DNA from: Hallella seregens ATCC 51272
Lineage (GTDB): Bacteria; Bacteroidota; Bacteroidia; Bacteroidales; Bacteroidaceae
Reading direction: 5' to 3'
Length of the DNA: 64,000 nucleotides
Assembly: GCF_000518545.1 (NCBI RefSeq)
Contig: NZ_JADU01000006.1
Span: 1 to 64,000, forward strand
Shown: in pieces, positions 17,206 through 25,257 of the stretch
How the letters are laid out: each line of letters starts with the position of its first letter
How positions within the stretch are numbered: position 1 is the stretch's first letter
Translations under genes and position numbers: made by a program
Notes under the pieces: model-generated
What the model was told of the DNA's origin: nothing
What the model saw: the letters and a program-made list of their open reading frames with translations, nothing else
The model's database searches: none

Positions 17206-18396
17206 TTACTTCTTCTTGTTTCCGCCCGGCCGGCCCGGCGCAAAGGGGCTCGATTCCGAGGCTTGTCCGCCGTCGGCGAAGGCTTCGTCGCCGGCAGACT
17301 TCACGCTGACGCCGGTGATAACCCGCTGTCCCTGGCGGATGCCGCCGAGTATCTGGGTGTGCGTGCCGTCGGTGATACCGATGCCGACACTGTGTGCCAC
17401 CACGGTGTTTCCCTCGAGCGTCCACACCTTGTTCTTGGCGTTGGGAGCGTCTTTAATCTTCCGTTGGCCCACCGTCTCCTTTTCGGGGGTGTAGCGCAAG
17501 GCCTTGCTGGGCACGCTGAGCACGCCTTTGCTCTCCTGGGTATAGATGGTGACGTTGGCCGTGAGCCCCGGCTTGAGCTTGAGGTCGGCGTTGGGAGCGC
17601 TGATGACCACCTCGTAGGTCACCACATTGTTGTTGGTGGTGGCCTCCTGGCGCACCTGCTTCACGGTGCCGGCAAAGGTGTCGTCGGGGTAGGCGTCGAC
17701 GGTGAAGGCCACGCGTTCGCCCACCTTGACGTTGCCGATGTCGGCCTCGTCCACGTTGGCCACCACCTGCATGTTGGTCAGATCCTGGGCAATGGTGAAC
17801 AGTTCAGGCGTGCTGAAGCTGGCGGCCACCGTCTGTCCCTCCTCCACGCTCTTGGAAAGCACCACGCCGTCGATGGGCGAAGTGATGGTGGCGTAGCCCA
17901 GATTGGTCTGCGCCTTCTGCACATTCTCCCGGGCTGTGGCCACTTGTTCGCGGGCCTGCTGGTAGGACAGGCGGGCCTGGTCGTAGTCGTTGGCGGCGAT
18001 GAGCCCCTTTTTATAGAGGGCGGCATAGCGGGTGAAGTTGGCCGACTGGTAGTCCAGCGTGCTCCGGGCACTGGCCAGATTGGCCTTGGCGGTGTTGAGT
18101 TCACTCATGAGATTGGTCTTGTCGAGCTCGGCAATGACCTGTCCTTTCTTCACCACGCTGTTGTAGTCGACGTAGAGCTTGCTCACGATGCCCGACACCT
18201 GGGTGCCCACGGTGACCGACGTCACCGGCTCGATGGTGCCCGTGGCCGTGATGCTGTTCTCGATGTTGGCCGGCCCCACAGCCTCGGTGACAAACTCAAC
18301 CTCCTCTTTCTCCTTGTTGCCGGAGAGCAGGAAAGCGGCTGCGGCCGCAACCACGATGACGGCCACGATGACCCAAATCTTACTTATCTTTTTCAT
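17206..18396 (-). CDS. MacA-like periplasmic adaptor (membrane fusion protein)
   Basis: A 396-residue adaptor starting at MKKISKIWVIV; a Met five residues earlier is an alternative. Residues about 5-27 form a single N-terminal helix anchor. The split lipoyl domain is visible at about 60-85 (GTQVSGIVSKLYVDYNSVVKKGQVIAELD) and again near 165-180, separated by an alpha-hairpin of about 80 residues. Beta-barrel and membrane-proximal domains follow. The last 20 residues are Ser/Pro/Gly-rich and end in Lys. It links the MacB complex to the TolC-like channel. Confidence 0.92.
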   Translation of the reverse strand: MKKISKIWVIVAVIVVAAAAAFLLSGNKEKEEVEFVTEAVGPANIENSITATGTIEPVTSVTVGTQVSGIVSKLYVDYNSVVKKGQVIAELDKTNLMSELNTAKANLASARSTLDYQSANFTRYAALYKKGLIAANDYDQARLSYQQAREQVATARENVQKAQTNLGYATITSPIDGVVLSKSVEEGQTVAASFSTPELFTIAQDLTNMQVVANVDEADIGNVKVGERVAFTVDAYPDDTFAGTVKQVRQEATTNNNVVTYEVVISAPNADLKLKPGLTANVTIYTQESKGVLSVPSKALRYTPEKETVGQRKIKDAPNAKNKVWTLEGNTVVAHSVGIGITDGTHTQILGGIRQGQRVITGVSVKSAGDEAFADGGQASESSPFAPGRPGGNKKK

Positions 18397-18437
18397 AAAG
18401 GCTGTGTGCAATGTTATCTTGATACGGTGCCCGAGGG

Positions 18438-19781
18438 CTATTTCAGCGTTCCGTCCTGATAGAACTTGAGCAGGTCGATGTTGAGTATCGTGAGATACTT
18501 GGCTTGAAGCTCGGCCTGTTGGGCCTTGGCCAAGGCGTCCTTGCCGTTCATCAGCTCGATGACATTCTTCAGGTTCTGACGGAACTGCTCGCTCAGCAGC
18601 TCATAACTGGCCTGCGCACTCTCGGTGCTCACGCGGGCACTCTTGAACTGCGCCTGGTTGTTGACGGCCTGGAGCCAGAAGTTCTCGATGGCGGAATAGA
18701 GCGTGGTCTGCCGATCTTTGAGGTCGAGGGCATACGATTGCTTGGACAATATGGCCTTGTTGACGGCCGTGCGAGCCTGTCGGTTGTCGAAGATGGGCAC
18801 GCTCACGGTGAATCCGCCGCCCACGGCGAAGTTGTTTTTGAGCTGCGTGCCCCAGGCGCGGCTGTTCATCGAGGTGGTGTTGGCGCTCAGACCGGCATTG
18901 AGCGACACGGTGGGGAGCCGCTGGGCACGGGCCGCCTTGATTTGCAGGTCGCCGCCCTCGATGGCGAACAAGGCGTTCTTGATTTCGGGACGGTTGTTCA
19001 GCGCCGTCTCGTAGACGCCCGTCACGCCCGGAATTTCCTGCAGGGCCATGGCGTCGGTGGCCTCCGGAACGGTCACGTCGAACTCCTCCTGGTCGGTGAT
19101 TTGGAGCAGTTGTTTGAGCTGCCGCTTATAGTCCTTGAGGCTGCTCTCGGCCTGCACGAGTGCGTATTCATCCTGGGCACGCTGGGCCGTGAGCTGGGCC
19201 AGGTCGGCCTTGCTCATGCTGCCCACCTTGACAAACTCCTGTCCGCGGGCCTCGTTCTTCCGCGAGGTCTCGAGCGTGGCCCGGTTCACCTCAACGGCAT
19301 CCCGCGAATAGAGTATCTGCACATAGAGCTGTGCTATCTGCTCCTGGATGCTGTTGGCCGTGGTTGCACTGTCCAGAGCGGCCCGGTCGGCGGTCAGCCT
19401 GTCCATCTTCACCTGGTTGCGGTTGCGCCCGCCGTTCCAAACGGTCCAGCTTCCGCTCACGCTGTACGACCCGTTGTAGTAGGCCTTATCCACGTTGGTC
19501 TGCACTTTGTCGCCGGCAATGGTGTAGCTTCCCGTCTCGGGCCATGGGTTGTAGGTGACGTTTTGCGAGGTCGAGGCCGAGAGCGAAGGCAGCAGGGCGG
19601 CCTGGCTCAGCTTGAGATCCTCGATGGCGCTCAGGTGCTGGACGCGCGTTTTCTGAAGCGAAATGTTGTTTTGCAGGGCGTAGGCAATGCACTCTTGCAA
19701 CGACCACTGCCTGGCACCGGCCGTGAGCGGTGCACCGAGCAGCAGGAGAGTCATGGCAGATGCCATAAGCGTTTTATTCAT
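18438..19781 (-). CDS. TolC-family outer-membrane efflux protein
   Basis: A 447-residue outer-membrane factor with a signal peptide (residues 1-23, ending in AGA). It has the internally repeated TolC fold: WSLQECIAYALQNNISLQ opens repeat 1 and the stretch around ETALNNRPEIKNALFAIEGGDLQIKAARAQRLP opens repeat 2, each with long helical hairpins. It is the first gene of the pump-and-sensor run (TolC, MacA, MacB ATPase, MacB permease, LytS, LytTR). Intergenic distances inside this run are 5-42 bp or overlaps. Confidence 0.92.
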   Translation of the reverse strand: MNKTLMASAMTLLLLGAPLTAGARQWSLQECIAYALQNNISLQKTRVQHLSAIEDLKLSQAALLPSLSASTSQNVTYNPWPETGSYTIAGDKVQTNVDKAYYNGSYSVSGSWTVWNGGRNRNQVKMDRLTADRAALDSATTANSIQEQIAQLYVQILYSRDAVEVNRATLETSRKNEARGQEFVKVGSMSKADLAQLTAQRAQDEYALVQAESSLKDYKRQLKQLLQITDQEEFDVTVPEATDAMALQEIPGVTGVYETALNNRPEIKNALFAIEGGDLQIKAARAQRLPTVSLNAGLSANTTSMNSRAWGTQLKNNFAVGGGFTVSVPIFDNRQARTAVNKAILSKQSYALDLKDRQTTLYSAIENFWLQAVNNQAQFKSARVSTESAQASYELLSEQFRQNLKNVIELMNGKDALAKAQQAELQAKYLTILNIDLLKFYQDGTLK

Positions 19782-19874
19782 AAACTGGCAATTTGGTGAT
19801 TAATCGAATTGTAAACGTTGGACTGAAACCGAGGCAAAAAGTTTATAAAGTCCGCCGATTATTAACAAAAGTTA

Positions 19875-19905
19875 GGGGAAATGTCACATTCGGCAACATT
19901 TCCCC
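19875..19905 (-). terminator. Intrinsic terminator after riboflavin synthase
   Basis: GGGGAAATGT and ACATTTCCCC form a perfect 10 bp stem with an 11 nt loop. On the minus strand it is followed by TAACTTTTGTTAAT, a T-rich tail. It separates the riboflavin synthase gene (ending at 19996) from the TolC gene (starting at 19781), so the efflux operon needs its own promoter. Confidence 0.7.
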
Positions 19906-19995
19906 ACGTGGATGGCTGGCAAGGCAGCAGGATGAAAAGACGGGACAACGCGAGGGCTCCCAACCGCCGTGCAGCGGCCACGACGGCCCGGAGCG

Positions 19996-20598
19996 TCAGC
20001 CGAAGTCGTACAGACGGGCGATGTACTTGCCCAGAATGTCGAACTCCAGGTTCACCACGCTGCCCACTTTGATGTCCCGAAAGTTGGTGTGCTCGCGCGT
20101 ATAGGGGATGATGGCCACCTTGAACGTGTCGTCGGTGGGCTCGCAGACGGTGAGCGACACACCGTTGACCGTCACCGAGCCCTTGTCCACCGTGAAGTAT
20201 CCGCGGCGGGCCATGGCCCGGTCGAGCGGGTAGCGGAAGGTAAAATAGGTGGAGCCGTCGGCGTCGGCCATGGCCACACAGGTGGCCGTCTCGTCGACAT
20301 GGCCCTGCACGATGTGGCCGTCGAGCCGCCCGTTCATCAGCATCGACCGCTCCACGTTCACGCGGTCGCCCACCCGGAGGCGGCCCAGGTTGGAACGGTC
20401 GAGCGTCTCCTTCATCGCCGTGACGGTGTAGGCGTCGCCCTCGATGGCCACCACGGTGAGGCAAACGCCGTTGTGGGCGATGCTCTGGTCTATCTGAAGC
20501 TCCCCCGTGAACGAGCATTTCAGCGTGAAGTCCACGTTGCCTTGATACTTCTTGATGGCGACAACGGTGGCCATCTCTTCTACGATTCCGCTAAACAT
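19996..20598 (-). CDS. ribE: Riboflavin synthase, alpha subunit
   Basis: A 200-residue enzyme that dismutates two 6,7-dimethyl-8-ribityllumazine to riboflavin. It begins with the family signature MFSGIVEE and contains two homologous lumazine-binding domains: residues 1-about 97 (with AHNGVCLTV) and about 98-197 (with MNGRLDGHIVQGHVDETA and TVNGVSLTV). Length is normal. It is not clustered with other rib genes. A strong promoter lies about 280 bp upstream, leaving a long untranslated leader. Confidence 0.95.
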   Translation of the reverse strand: MFSGIVEEMATVVAIKKYQGNVDFTLKCSFTGELQIDQSIAHNGVCLTVVAIEGDAYTVTAMKETLDRSNLGRLRVGDRVNVERSMLMNGRLDGHIVQGHVDETATCVAMADADGSTYFTFRYPLDRAMARRGYFTVDKGSVTVNGVSLTVCEPTDDTFKVAIIPYTREHTNFRDIKVGSVVNLEFDILGKYIARLYDFG

Positions 20599-20911
20599 GT
20601 CCTGTAGTTTTAAAAGGGAGAACCGAGTGCCGGCACGGCGGCCGCCCTCAATTCTCCCTGATTGAAAAGGGGATCGTAACGATGATGTGATGAAAACTCC
20701 AGCTTAAAAAGTTGTGAGCGCTCTCCGTCTTTGTAATCCACCGGCTTTACAGCTGGGCACTTGGTGCTTGATGTGGCCCGCCATTGGCAAGAGAAGCATG
20801 CTCTGTTTTCAACGTAATTTGATGAGTATCCCGATCGAATCGATACAATCCCCCAAACGGTTTCTCCTTTATTCTGTTGCAAATATACGGATTTCCAGTT
20901 TGACCGCCAAA
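20599..20911 (-). promoter_or_regulatory. Promoter and long 5' leader of ribE
   Basis: On the minus strand, TTTG (20908-20911) and TATATTTG (20880-20887) are separated by 20 bp, an excellent match to the Bacteroidetes promoter. Transcription would start near 20,873, leaving about 275 nt of leader. The leader contains a hairpin just before the gene, with GGGAGAA and TTCTCCC as the outer stem (about 20,617-20,660). I looked for FMN riboswitch conserved blocks and did not find them. Confidence 0.65.
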
Positions 20912-20947
20912 CAATTTCGTGGTTTTTTGCAGGGCGGTGGTGGAAAA

Positions 20948-21013
20948 AGCACGGTGCGGACGCATGGGCATTGCGGTGTAATCGCGGGGCCGTTACGGCG
21001 CAATCGCCCCGCG
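20948..21013. repeat. 22 bp tandem array, family GTTACGGTGTAATCGCG, locus B (3 units)
   Basis: Units start at 20948, 20970 and 20992, exactly 22 bp apart. Decayed copies may continue to about 21,050 (a CGTTTACGCCG stretch at 21,034). The array lies upstream of the inverted-repeat element at 21,113-21,323, the same pairing as at 54.9-55.3 kb. Confidence 0.8.
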
Positions 21014-21112
21014 ATTCCACCGTTTTTCTCTGGCGTTTACGCCGTCATGAAAAACGGATTGTCCCCACACGCCATGTCCGCGCCAAGGCGTTTCATTTTC
21101 CAAGCGTGCGGG

Positions 21113-21323
21113 TATCGCCACGGATCACACGGATTTTCATGGATGCTGCGCAAGGCTTTTCTCACAGATTCCACGGATTTCGCAGATACTTCGCAGGGGT
21201 ATTTCTCACAGATTCCACAGATTTCACAGATGCCAATCACCGCGCAGCATCTGTGAAATCTGTGGAATCTGTGAGAAAATTCTACGCAAAGTATCTGTGA
21301 AATCTGTGCCATCTGTGAGAAAA
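21113..21323. repeat. Dispersed hairpin element, copy 1 (31 bp perfect inverted repeat)
   Basis: The core is a perfect 31 bp inverted repeat, 21202-21232 against 21248-21278, around a 15 nt loop. Arms are made of the 9 bp motif ATCTGTGAA/ATCTGTGGA/ATCTGTGAG. Further arms with the same motif flank it (about 21,113-21,200 and 21,290-21,323). The same element, loop included, occurs in reverse orientation at 55,103-55,266. The remaining non-coding sequence between ribE and the next gene shows no other gene. Confidence 0.9.
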
Positions 21324-21363
21324 ACTAACAATAACGGCCAGCCGAAGACGTTCTACATACAAC

Positions 21364-22392
21364 ATGAGAAAGGTACACCTATTTATATTAGGGCTGCTGG
21401 CCACCGCCCTGCACGGCCTTGCGCAGTCCCCGGCCGCGCCCCACCCCATCGTGACCGTGCTGCCGCAACGCGCCTTCCCCAAGACCATTCCGCCGGGAAA
21501 CTACAGCGGCATCGCGTGGTTGGGCGGCGAACGCTATGCCGTGGTGAGCGACAAGAGCGAGGAAGACGGCTTCTTCGTCTTTGAAATCAAGACCGACTCG
21601 CTGACGGGCGAGCTGCTGTCGGCCCGCAACACGGGGTTCCACGGCTGCGGACTGCCCAACCGCGACGACGAGGGCATAGCCTACTGCCCACAGCAGGAAA
21701 CCGTATGGATCAGCGGCGAGGCCGACAACCACCTGCGCGAATACACGCTCGACGGACGGCGCACGGGGCGCGACATCGCACCGACCGGCGTCTACCGGCA
21801 CCTCGGCGCAAACCTTGGACTGGAGGCGCTGACCTACCACGCCGCATCGCGCACGCTGTGGACCTGCAACGAGAGCGACACGGTGTTCATCCAATCCTAC
21901 GACAGTCTGCTCCACCCGAGGCAGTGCCTGCGCTACCGACTGGACGCGCCCGTGGGCGATGCACGCAAGGCACGGTCCCATGCCCACGGCATAGGCACGC
22001 TCTGTGCGCTCGACGACGGCAGTCTGCTGCTGCTCGAACGCGAGTTCTGGGTGCCTCGGGCCAAGCTGGGGGCCTTTGTCAACTGCAAGCTGTTCCACCT
22101 CACGCCGCCCCCGGCGAAGCAGGGCAACGGGCCCGCGGCCCCCATGGACGCACCCGGAAAGACCTTGGTGGCCGAGTGGCGCACACGCCTCACGCTGGCC
22201 GGCCGCAGCCTGGCCAACTACGAAGGGATGTGCCTCGGGCCCACGCTGGCGGACGGCTCGCGCGTCATTGTGCTGGTGGCCGACTCTCAGAATCAGTATG
22301 GAGGGGTGCTGAAGGACTGGATAAAGACGCTTCGGCTGGCGCCGCAGCAGACGTCTGCCGCTCGTCGGGCCCCGTCTGCGGGGCAGCCGTAG
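21364..22392 (+). CDS. Secreted esterase-like/phytase-like family protein
   Basis: A 342-residue exported protein (signal peptide 1-20). The body has beta-propeller-like blade repeats: NYSGIAWLGGERYAVVSDKSEEDGFFVFEI, DDEGIAYCPQQETVWISGE and LGLEALTYHAASRTLWTCNE, with recurrent Glu/Asp-rich turns as in phytase-like metal sites. This matches proteins annotated as esterase-like activity of phytase family. Substrate is unproven. Its last 128 bp overlap, on the opposite strand, the 3' end of the FetB-like permease gene. It is preceded by the dispersed hairpin element and no clear promoter box. Confidence 0.75.
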   Translation: MRKVHLFILGLLATALHGLAQSPAAPHPIVTVLPQRAFPKTIPPGNYSGIAWLGGERYAVVSDKSEEDGFFVFEIKTDSLTGELLSARNTGFHGCGLPNRDDEGIAYCPQQETVWISGEADNHLREYTLDGRRTGRDIAPTGVYRHLGANLGLEALTYHAASRTLWTCNESDTVFIQSYDSLLHPRQCLRYRLDAPVGDARKARSHAHGIGTLCALDDGSLLLLEREFWVPRAKLGAFVNCKLFHLTPPPAKQGNGPAAPMDAPGKTLVAEWRTRLTLAGRSLANYEGMCLGPTLADGSRVIVLVADSQNQYGGVLKDWIKTLRLAPQQTSAARRAPSAGQP

Positions 22393-23188
22393 GCCCTGCG
22401 TGACCCGCCGGCACACCGGAGCTCACTGGGCGCAGACGGCCGTAATCGTCGAAACCGTAGCGACGTCCGATTTCGAGCGTGATCCAAAGCGAGGCCGTCG
22501 AGGCGGCCAGCACGGCCACAAAGAGCAACAACTGGAATGCCACGGCCGTGCCTACATCCACTCCGGCCAGCACCAGTGCCAGCAGAAGTGACGGGGCCGA
22601 GAGGGTGACCATGCCGCTCATCTGCTTCAGCAGCGGGTAGAGGGCGGCCTGAAAGCTGCGCCGCACAAAGTGGCGCAAGGCCTCGCGGTGGGTTCCGCCG
22701 TTGCCCAGCAGGTAATGGTAGAGTTGCGCATGGTGCTGCAAACCCATGTAGTAAGTGTGCAGCGCCCTGGCATTCAGGCCGATGATGCCGCCGATAACCA
22801 AGGCCAGCACAGGAATGAAAAGGCGCGTATCGAAGACTTGCCGCTGTCCCAGCACCAGAAAGACCATGTAGAGGCTGACAAACAGCACGGCCGGCAGCGT
22901 GCCGACCACGACGGGCAGCAGCAGGCGGGCCATGCCGAGGCGGGCGTGCCGGACGGTGATCGCCGCCGAGGCCAACAGCACGGCCACGCCGGCCAGGAGG
23001 GTGAGCGGCACGCTGTTCCAGCGCATCAGCAGGTGGATGAGCCCGCCCAGCGCACCCACCATCAGGGCCATGCGCCCCAGCGACACCAGCAAGCGGCGCA
23101 TGCGGCGCGCATCCACCGTCCAGACTACGTACAAAGGGATGGCCAGCAACAGCAGTCCCAAGGCAAAACCGAGCAAAGAAATTTCCAT
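22265..23188 (-). CDS. fetB: FetB-like (UPF0014) ABC transporter permease
   Basis: A 307-residue membrane protein with seven or so helices in residues 1-255. It has the family segment FIPVLALVIGGIIGLNARALHTYYMGL and the later MVTLSAPSLLLALVLAGVDVGTAVAFQ. FetAB of E. coli is described as an iron exporter. The last about 50 residues form a hydrophilic Pro/Ala/Ser tail that is absent from typical family members; most of it is encoded in the 128 bp that overlap the convergent phytase-like gene. The ATPase partner lies 3 bp upstream. Confidence 0.82.
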   Translation of the reverse strand: MEISLLGFALGLLLLAIPLYVVWTVDARRMRRLLVSLGRMALMVGALGGLIHLLMRWNSVPLTLLAGVAVLLASAAITVRHARLGMARLLLPVVVGTLPAVLFVSLYMVFLVLGQRQVFDTRLFIPVLALVIGGIIGLNARALHTYYMGLQHHAQLYHYLLGNGGTHREALRHFVRRSFQAALYPLLKQMSGMVTLSAPSLLLALVLAGVDVGTAVAFQLLLFVAVLAASTASLWITLEIGRRYGFDDYGRLRPVSSGVPAGHAGPTAAPQTGPDERQTSAAAPAEASLSSPSAPLHTDSESRPPAQ

Positions 23189-23191
23189 CGT

Positions 23192-23824
23192 TCAGAGTTT
23201 TATCATTTTGTCGAAAGCTGTCGGCGTGCCCCCGTCGGCCTCCGCACCGCTGCCGTGCAGCGGCTCGCGGCAGGTGCACACCACCTCGGCGCCGTCGGCC
23301 GTGAGCTGGTGGAGCAGGGCCTGCACGGCAGGCGTCTGCGGAATTTCGTCGAGCAACACCATGGGCCGCCCCAGCAAGGGGAGCATGGACAGCAGCACAA
23401 GTTGCAGCTGCGGGCGGGTGAGCGTCTGCGTCGCGCGGTCGTAACAACGCTCGTCCACGCCGAGCTGCCGCCACCGGGCCATGAGTGCCGGCCGGTCGAA
23501 CGCCCGGACGCGGTTCACCTTCAGGGCAAAGAGCTGGCGGCAGAGCTCGGCCACGGTGAGCGTGTTCCAGGGAGGCTGTTGCGGCACATAGGCCATCAGC
23601 TGCCGGAAATAGCTGCCGGAGCCCGGCGTGACAAGCTCGCCGTCTACCGTGATATAGCCGGCAGCCAAGGGGGCCAGCCCCATGACGGCCATCAGCAAGC
23701 GGGTCTTGCCGGAGCCTCCGGGGCCCGACAGGCATACCGTCTCGCCCCCATTCACCACCAAGGAAAAGGGAGCCGACTGCGTGCCGTCGGCAAGACCGAC
23801 GCAGACATTCTTGAATTCGAGCAT
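23192..23824 (-). CDS. fetA: FetA-like ABC transporter ATPase with degenerate signature
   Basis: A 210-residue ATPase. Walker A GPGGSGKT is intact at 34-41, the Q-loop Gln is at 82 and Walker B PMVLLDE at 153-159. However, the signature LSGGQ is replaced by LTRPQ (134-138), the D-loop is absent, and the switch His position reads VVCTCRE. These are the residues needed for a normal ATP sandwich, so activity may be altered or lost, although the frame is open and well kept. It is paired with the FetB-like permease. Confidence 0.75.
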   Translation of the reverse strand: MLEFKNVCVGLADGTQSAPFSLVVNGGETVCLSGPGGSGKTRLLMAVMGLAPLAAGYITVDGELVTPGSGSYFRQLMAYVPQQPPWNTLTVAELCRQLFALKVNRVRAFDRPALMARWRQLGVDERCYDRATQTLTRPQLQLVLLSMLPLLGRPMVLLDEIPQTPAVQALLHQLTADGAEVVCTCREPLHGSGAEADGGTPTAFDKMIKL

Positions 23825-23906
23825 CGCTTATTTGTTTTTCGACCTGCATTCGGCAAGTCCGCCGCACAGCGCAAAGCCGCCGGCGGCCGGGTTGCCTTTA
23901 AGGATG

Positions 23907-23944
23907 GAGAGGCTGTGCCAACCAAGCGTTGGGCACAGCCTCTC
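23907..23944. terminator. Strong hairpin downstream of the secreted TPR gene
   Basis: GAGAGGCTGTGCC (23907-23919) and GGCACAGCCTCTC (23932-23944) form a perfect 13 bp stem, further extended by AAC/GTT inside the loop. It lies 31 bp beyond the stop of the minus-strand TPR gene. There is no T-run, so it may act as a Rho-dependent or RNA-stabilising 3' end. Confidence 0.55.
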
Positions 23945-23974
23945 GTGAAGTGTTTGCCGTTGGGAGCGGGCGGC

Positions 23975-25216
23975 TTACTGGTTGCCCTTCAGCAGCTTCT
24001 CCATCTCGACCGTGCGGGGGTCGTTGGCGGCGTAAACCAGATAGTAACACTGGTAGAGCGGATAGGCCCAGTTGGCCTTTTCGCGGTTGGGATCCAGGTT
24101 CTTGGCCTGCTCCAGATAGCCCATCGACTTGGTGTAGAGCTCCTTCTGTGCAGCGCGGTTGCCGTCGATCTGGCTGGCTTTGGCGTTGATCGAGAAGCCC
24201 AAGTAGGTGAGCACCACGGGGTTGGTGCCGTCCAGCTCTACGGCTTTGGTCAGTGCTTCGATGCACTCGTCCCAGTCGGGCTTGTCGGCTGTGGAGTTGC
24301 GGTTCATCAGTGTCTGGCCTTTCAGCGCCCACGCCGTGAAATTGTTGGGCTCGCGTTTCAGCTTGTCGGCCACCACGGCATCGAGTTCAGCCATCATGCC
24401 CAGGCCGCTGTACATGTTGCAGAGCGTGCCGAACGCCATCTCGTTGGTCGGCTCGCTCTGGTAGAGGGCCTTGATCTGCTCCACGTATTTCAGCGAGTCG
24501 GCATGCGTCTTGAGGTTGCGCTGGGCAATGGCAAACTTGAAAGTCTCGGCCTGCTTACGCATGGCGGTGTCCTGCATGGCAATGTCTGCATACTTCACGG
24601 CCTTGTCATACTGCTGGGCCTGATTGGCATACTGCGCCGTATAGTAAGCCACTTGGCCGAGGAACTGGGCCTCGTTGGCCTTGGAAGCCTGGAAGATGGG
24701 GTTGTCGTCGGTATCGAGGAATGTGCCCCAATACTTCAGCACGCCCTCCTCCTTGCCGTTCTGGGCAAAGTGGTTGCCGGCGGTCACGAGCTGCATGCGG
24801 GCGTTGGCAATGAGCGGCGTCAGAGAGCTGGCATACTTAGCCTTGACCTTTCCTTTCTCGTCGGGCATGGCATCGTACTTCAAGCACTCCAGACCGTCCA
24901 CCGTGGCATGGTAGGCAGCCTCGTAGAAGCCCAGTGTGTCGTAGGGCGTCTCCTTGCTCTTGGTGAGCTGGGCCTGCATGTTTGCAGCCTGCACGGCGTT
25001 CTCCTTGTCGAACTTGGCCAGCGCGAGCTTCGTCAGATGTTCGTAGGCTTTGGCCTTCTCTTGCGGGCTGGCCAGCTGGTCGAGACTACTCTTCAGCAAC
25101 TGCGTTGCCTCGGCATAGTCCTTGATTTTAAGGATGGCCTTCAGCGGTTCGCTGTCTCCGGCAAATGCAGCCGACGTGCCAAGCATCATCAATGCTGCAA
25201 TCATTAACTTCTTCAT
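23975..25216 (-). CDS. Secreted tetratricopeptide-repeat protein
   Basis: A 413-residue exported protein with a signal peptide (residues 1-19, ending in AFA). The rest is helical with TPR-like units, clearest at about 195-235 (AYYTAQYANQAQQYDKAVKYADIAM) and 270-375 (NFTAWALKGQTLMNRN, WDECIEALTKAVELDGTNPVVLTYLG). No enzymatic motif is visible. It is co-directional with gyrA, 41 bp downstream of it. It probably acts as a periplasmic scaffold, but no partner can be named. Confidence 0.75.
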   Translation of the reverse strand: MKKLMIAALMMLGTSAAFAGDSEPLKAILKIKDYAEATQLLKSSLDQLASPQEKAKAYEHLTKLALAKFDKENAVQAANMQAQLTKSKETPYDTLGFYEAAYHATVDGLECLKYDAMPDEKGKVKAKYASSLTPLIANARMQLVTAGNHFAQNGKEEGVLKYWGTFLDTDDNPIFQASKANEAQFLGQVAYYTAQYANQAQQYDKAVKYADIAMQDTAMRKQAETFKFAIAQRNLKTHADSLKYVEQIKALYQSEPTNEMAFGTLCNMYSGLGMMAELDAVVADKLKREPNNFTAWALKGQTLMNRNSTADKPDWDECIEALTKAVELDGTNPVVLTYLGFSINAKASQIDGNRAAQKELYTKSMGYLEQAKNLDPNREKANWAYPLYQCYYLVYAANDPRTVEMEKLLKGNQ

Positions 25217-25257
25217 AAGTCTATTATTTAAAAGGTTTGTCTGTTACTTCTCTTTCT

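Noticed and set aside
20599..20890. FMN riboswitch before ribE
   Set aside because: None of the conserved FMN-riboswitch blocks was found on either strand.
21037..21312. Short Cys/Lys-rich peptide genes across the hairpin element
   Set aside because: The text such as ICEICGICEK is the translation of the ATCTGTGGA repeat; similar predictions arise wherever the repeat occurs.
22670..25207. Long plus-strand frame of 845 codons
   Set aside because: It runs antisense across three well-supported genes (FetB, FetA, TPR protein) and has no recognisable domain.
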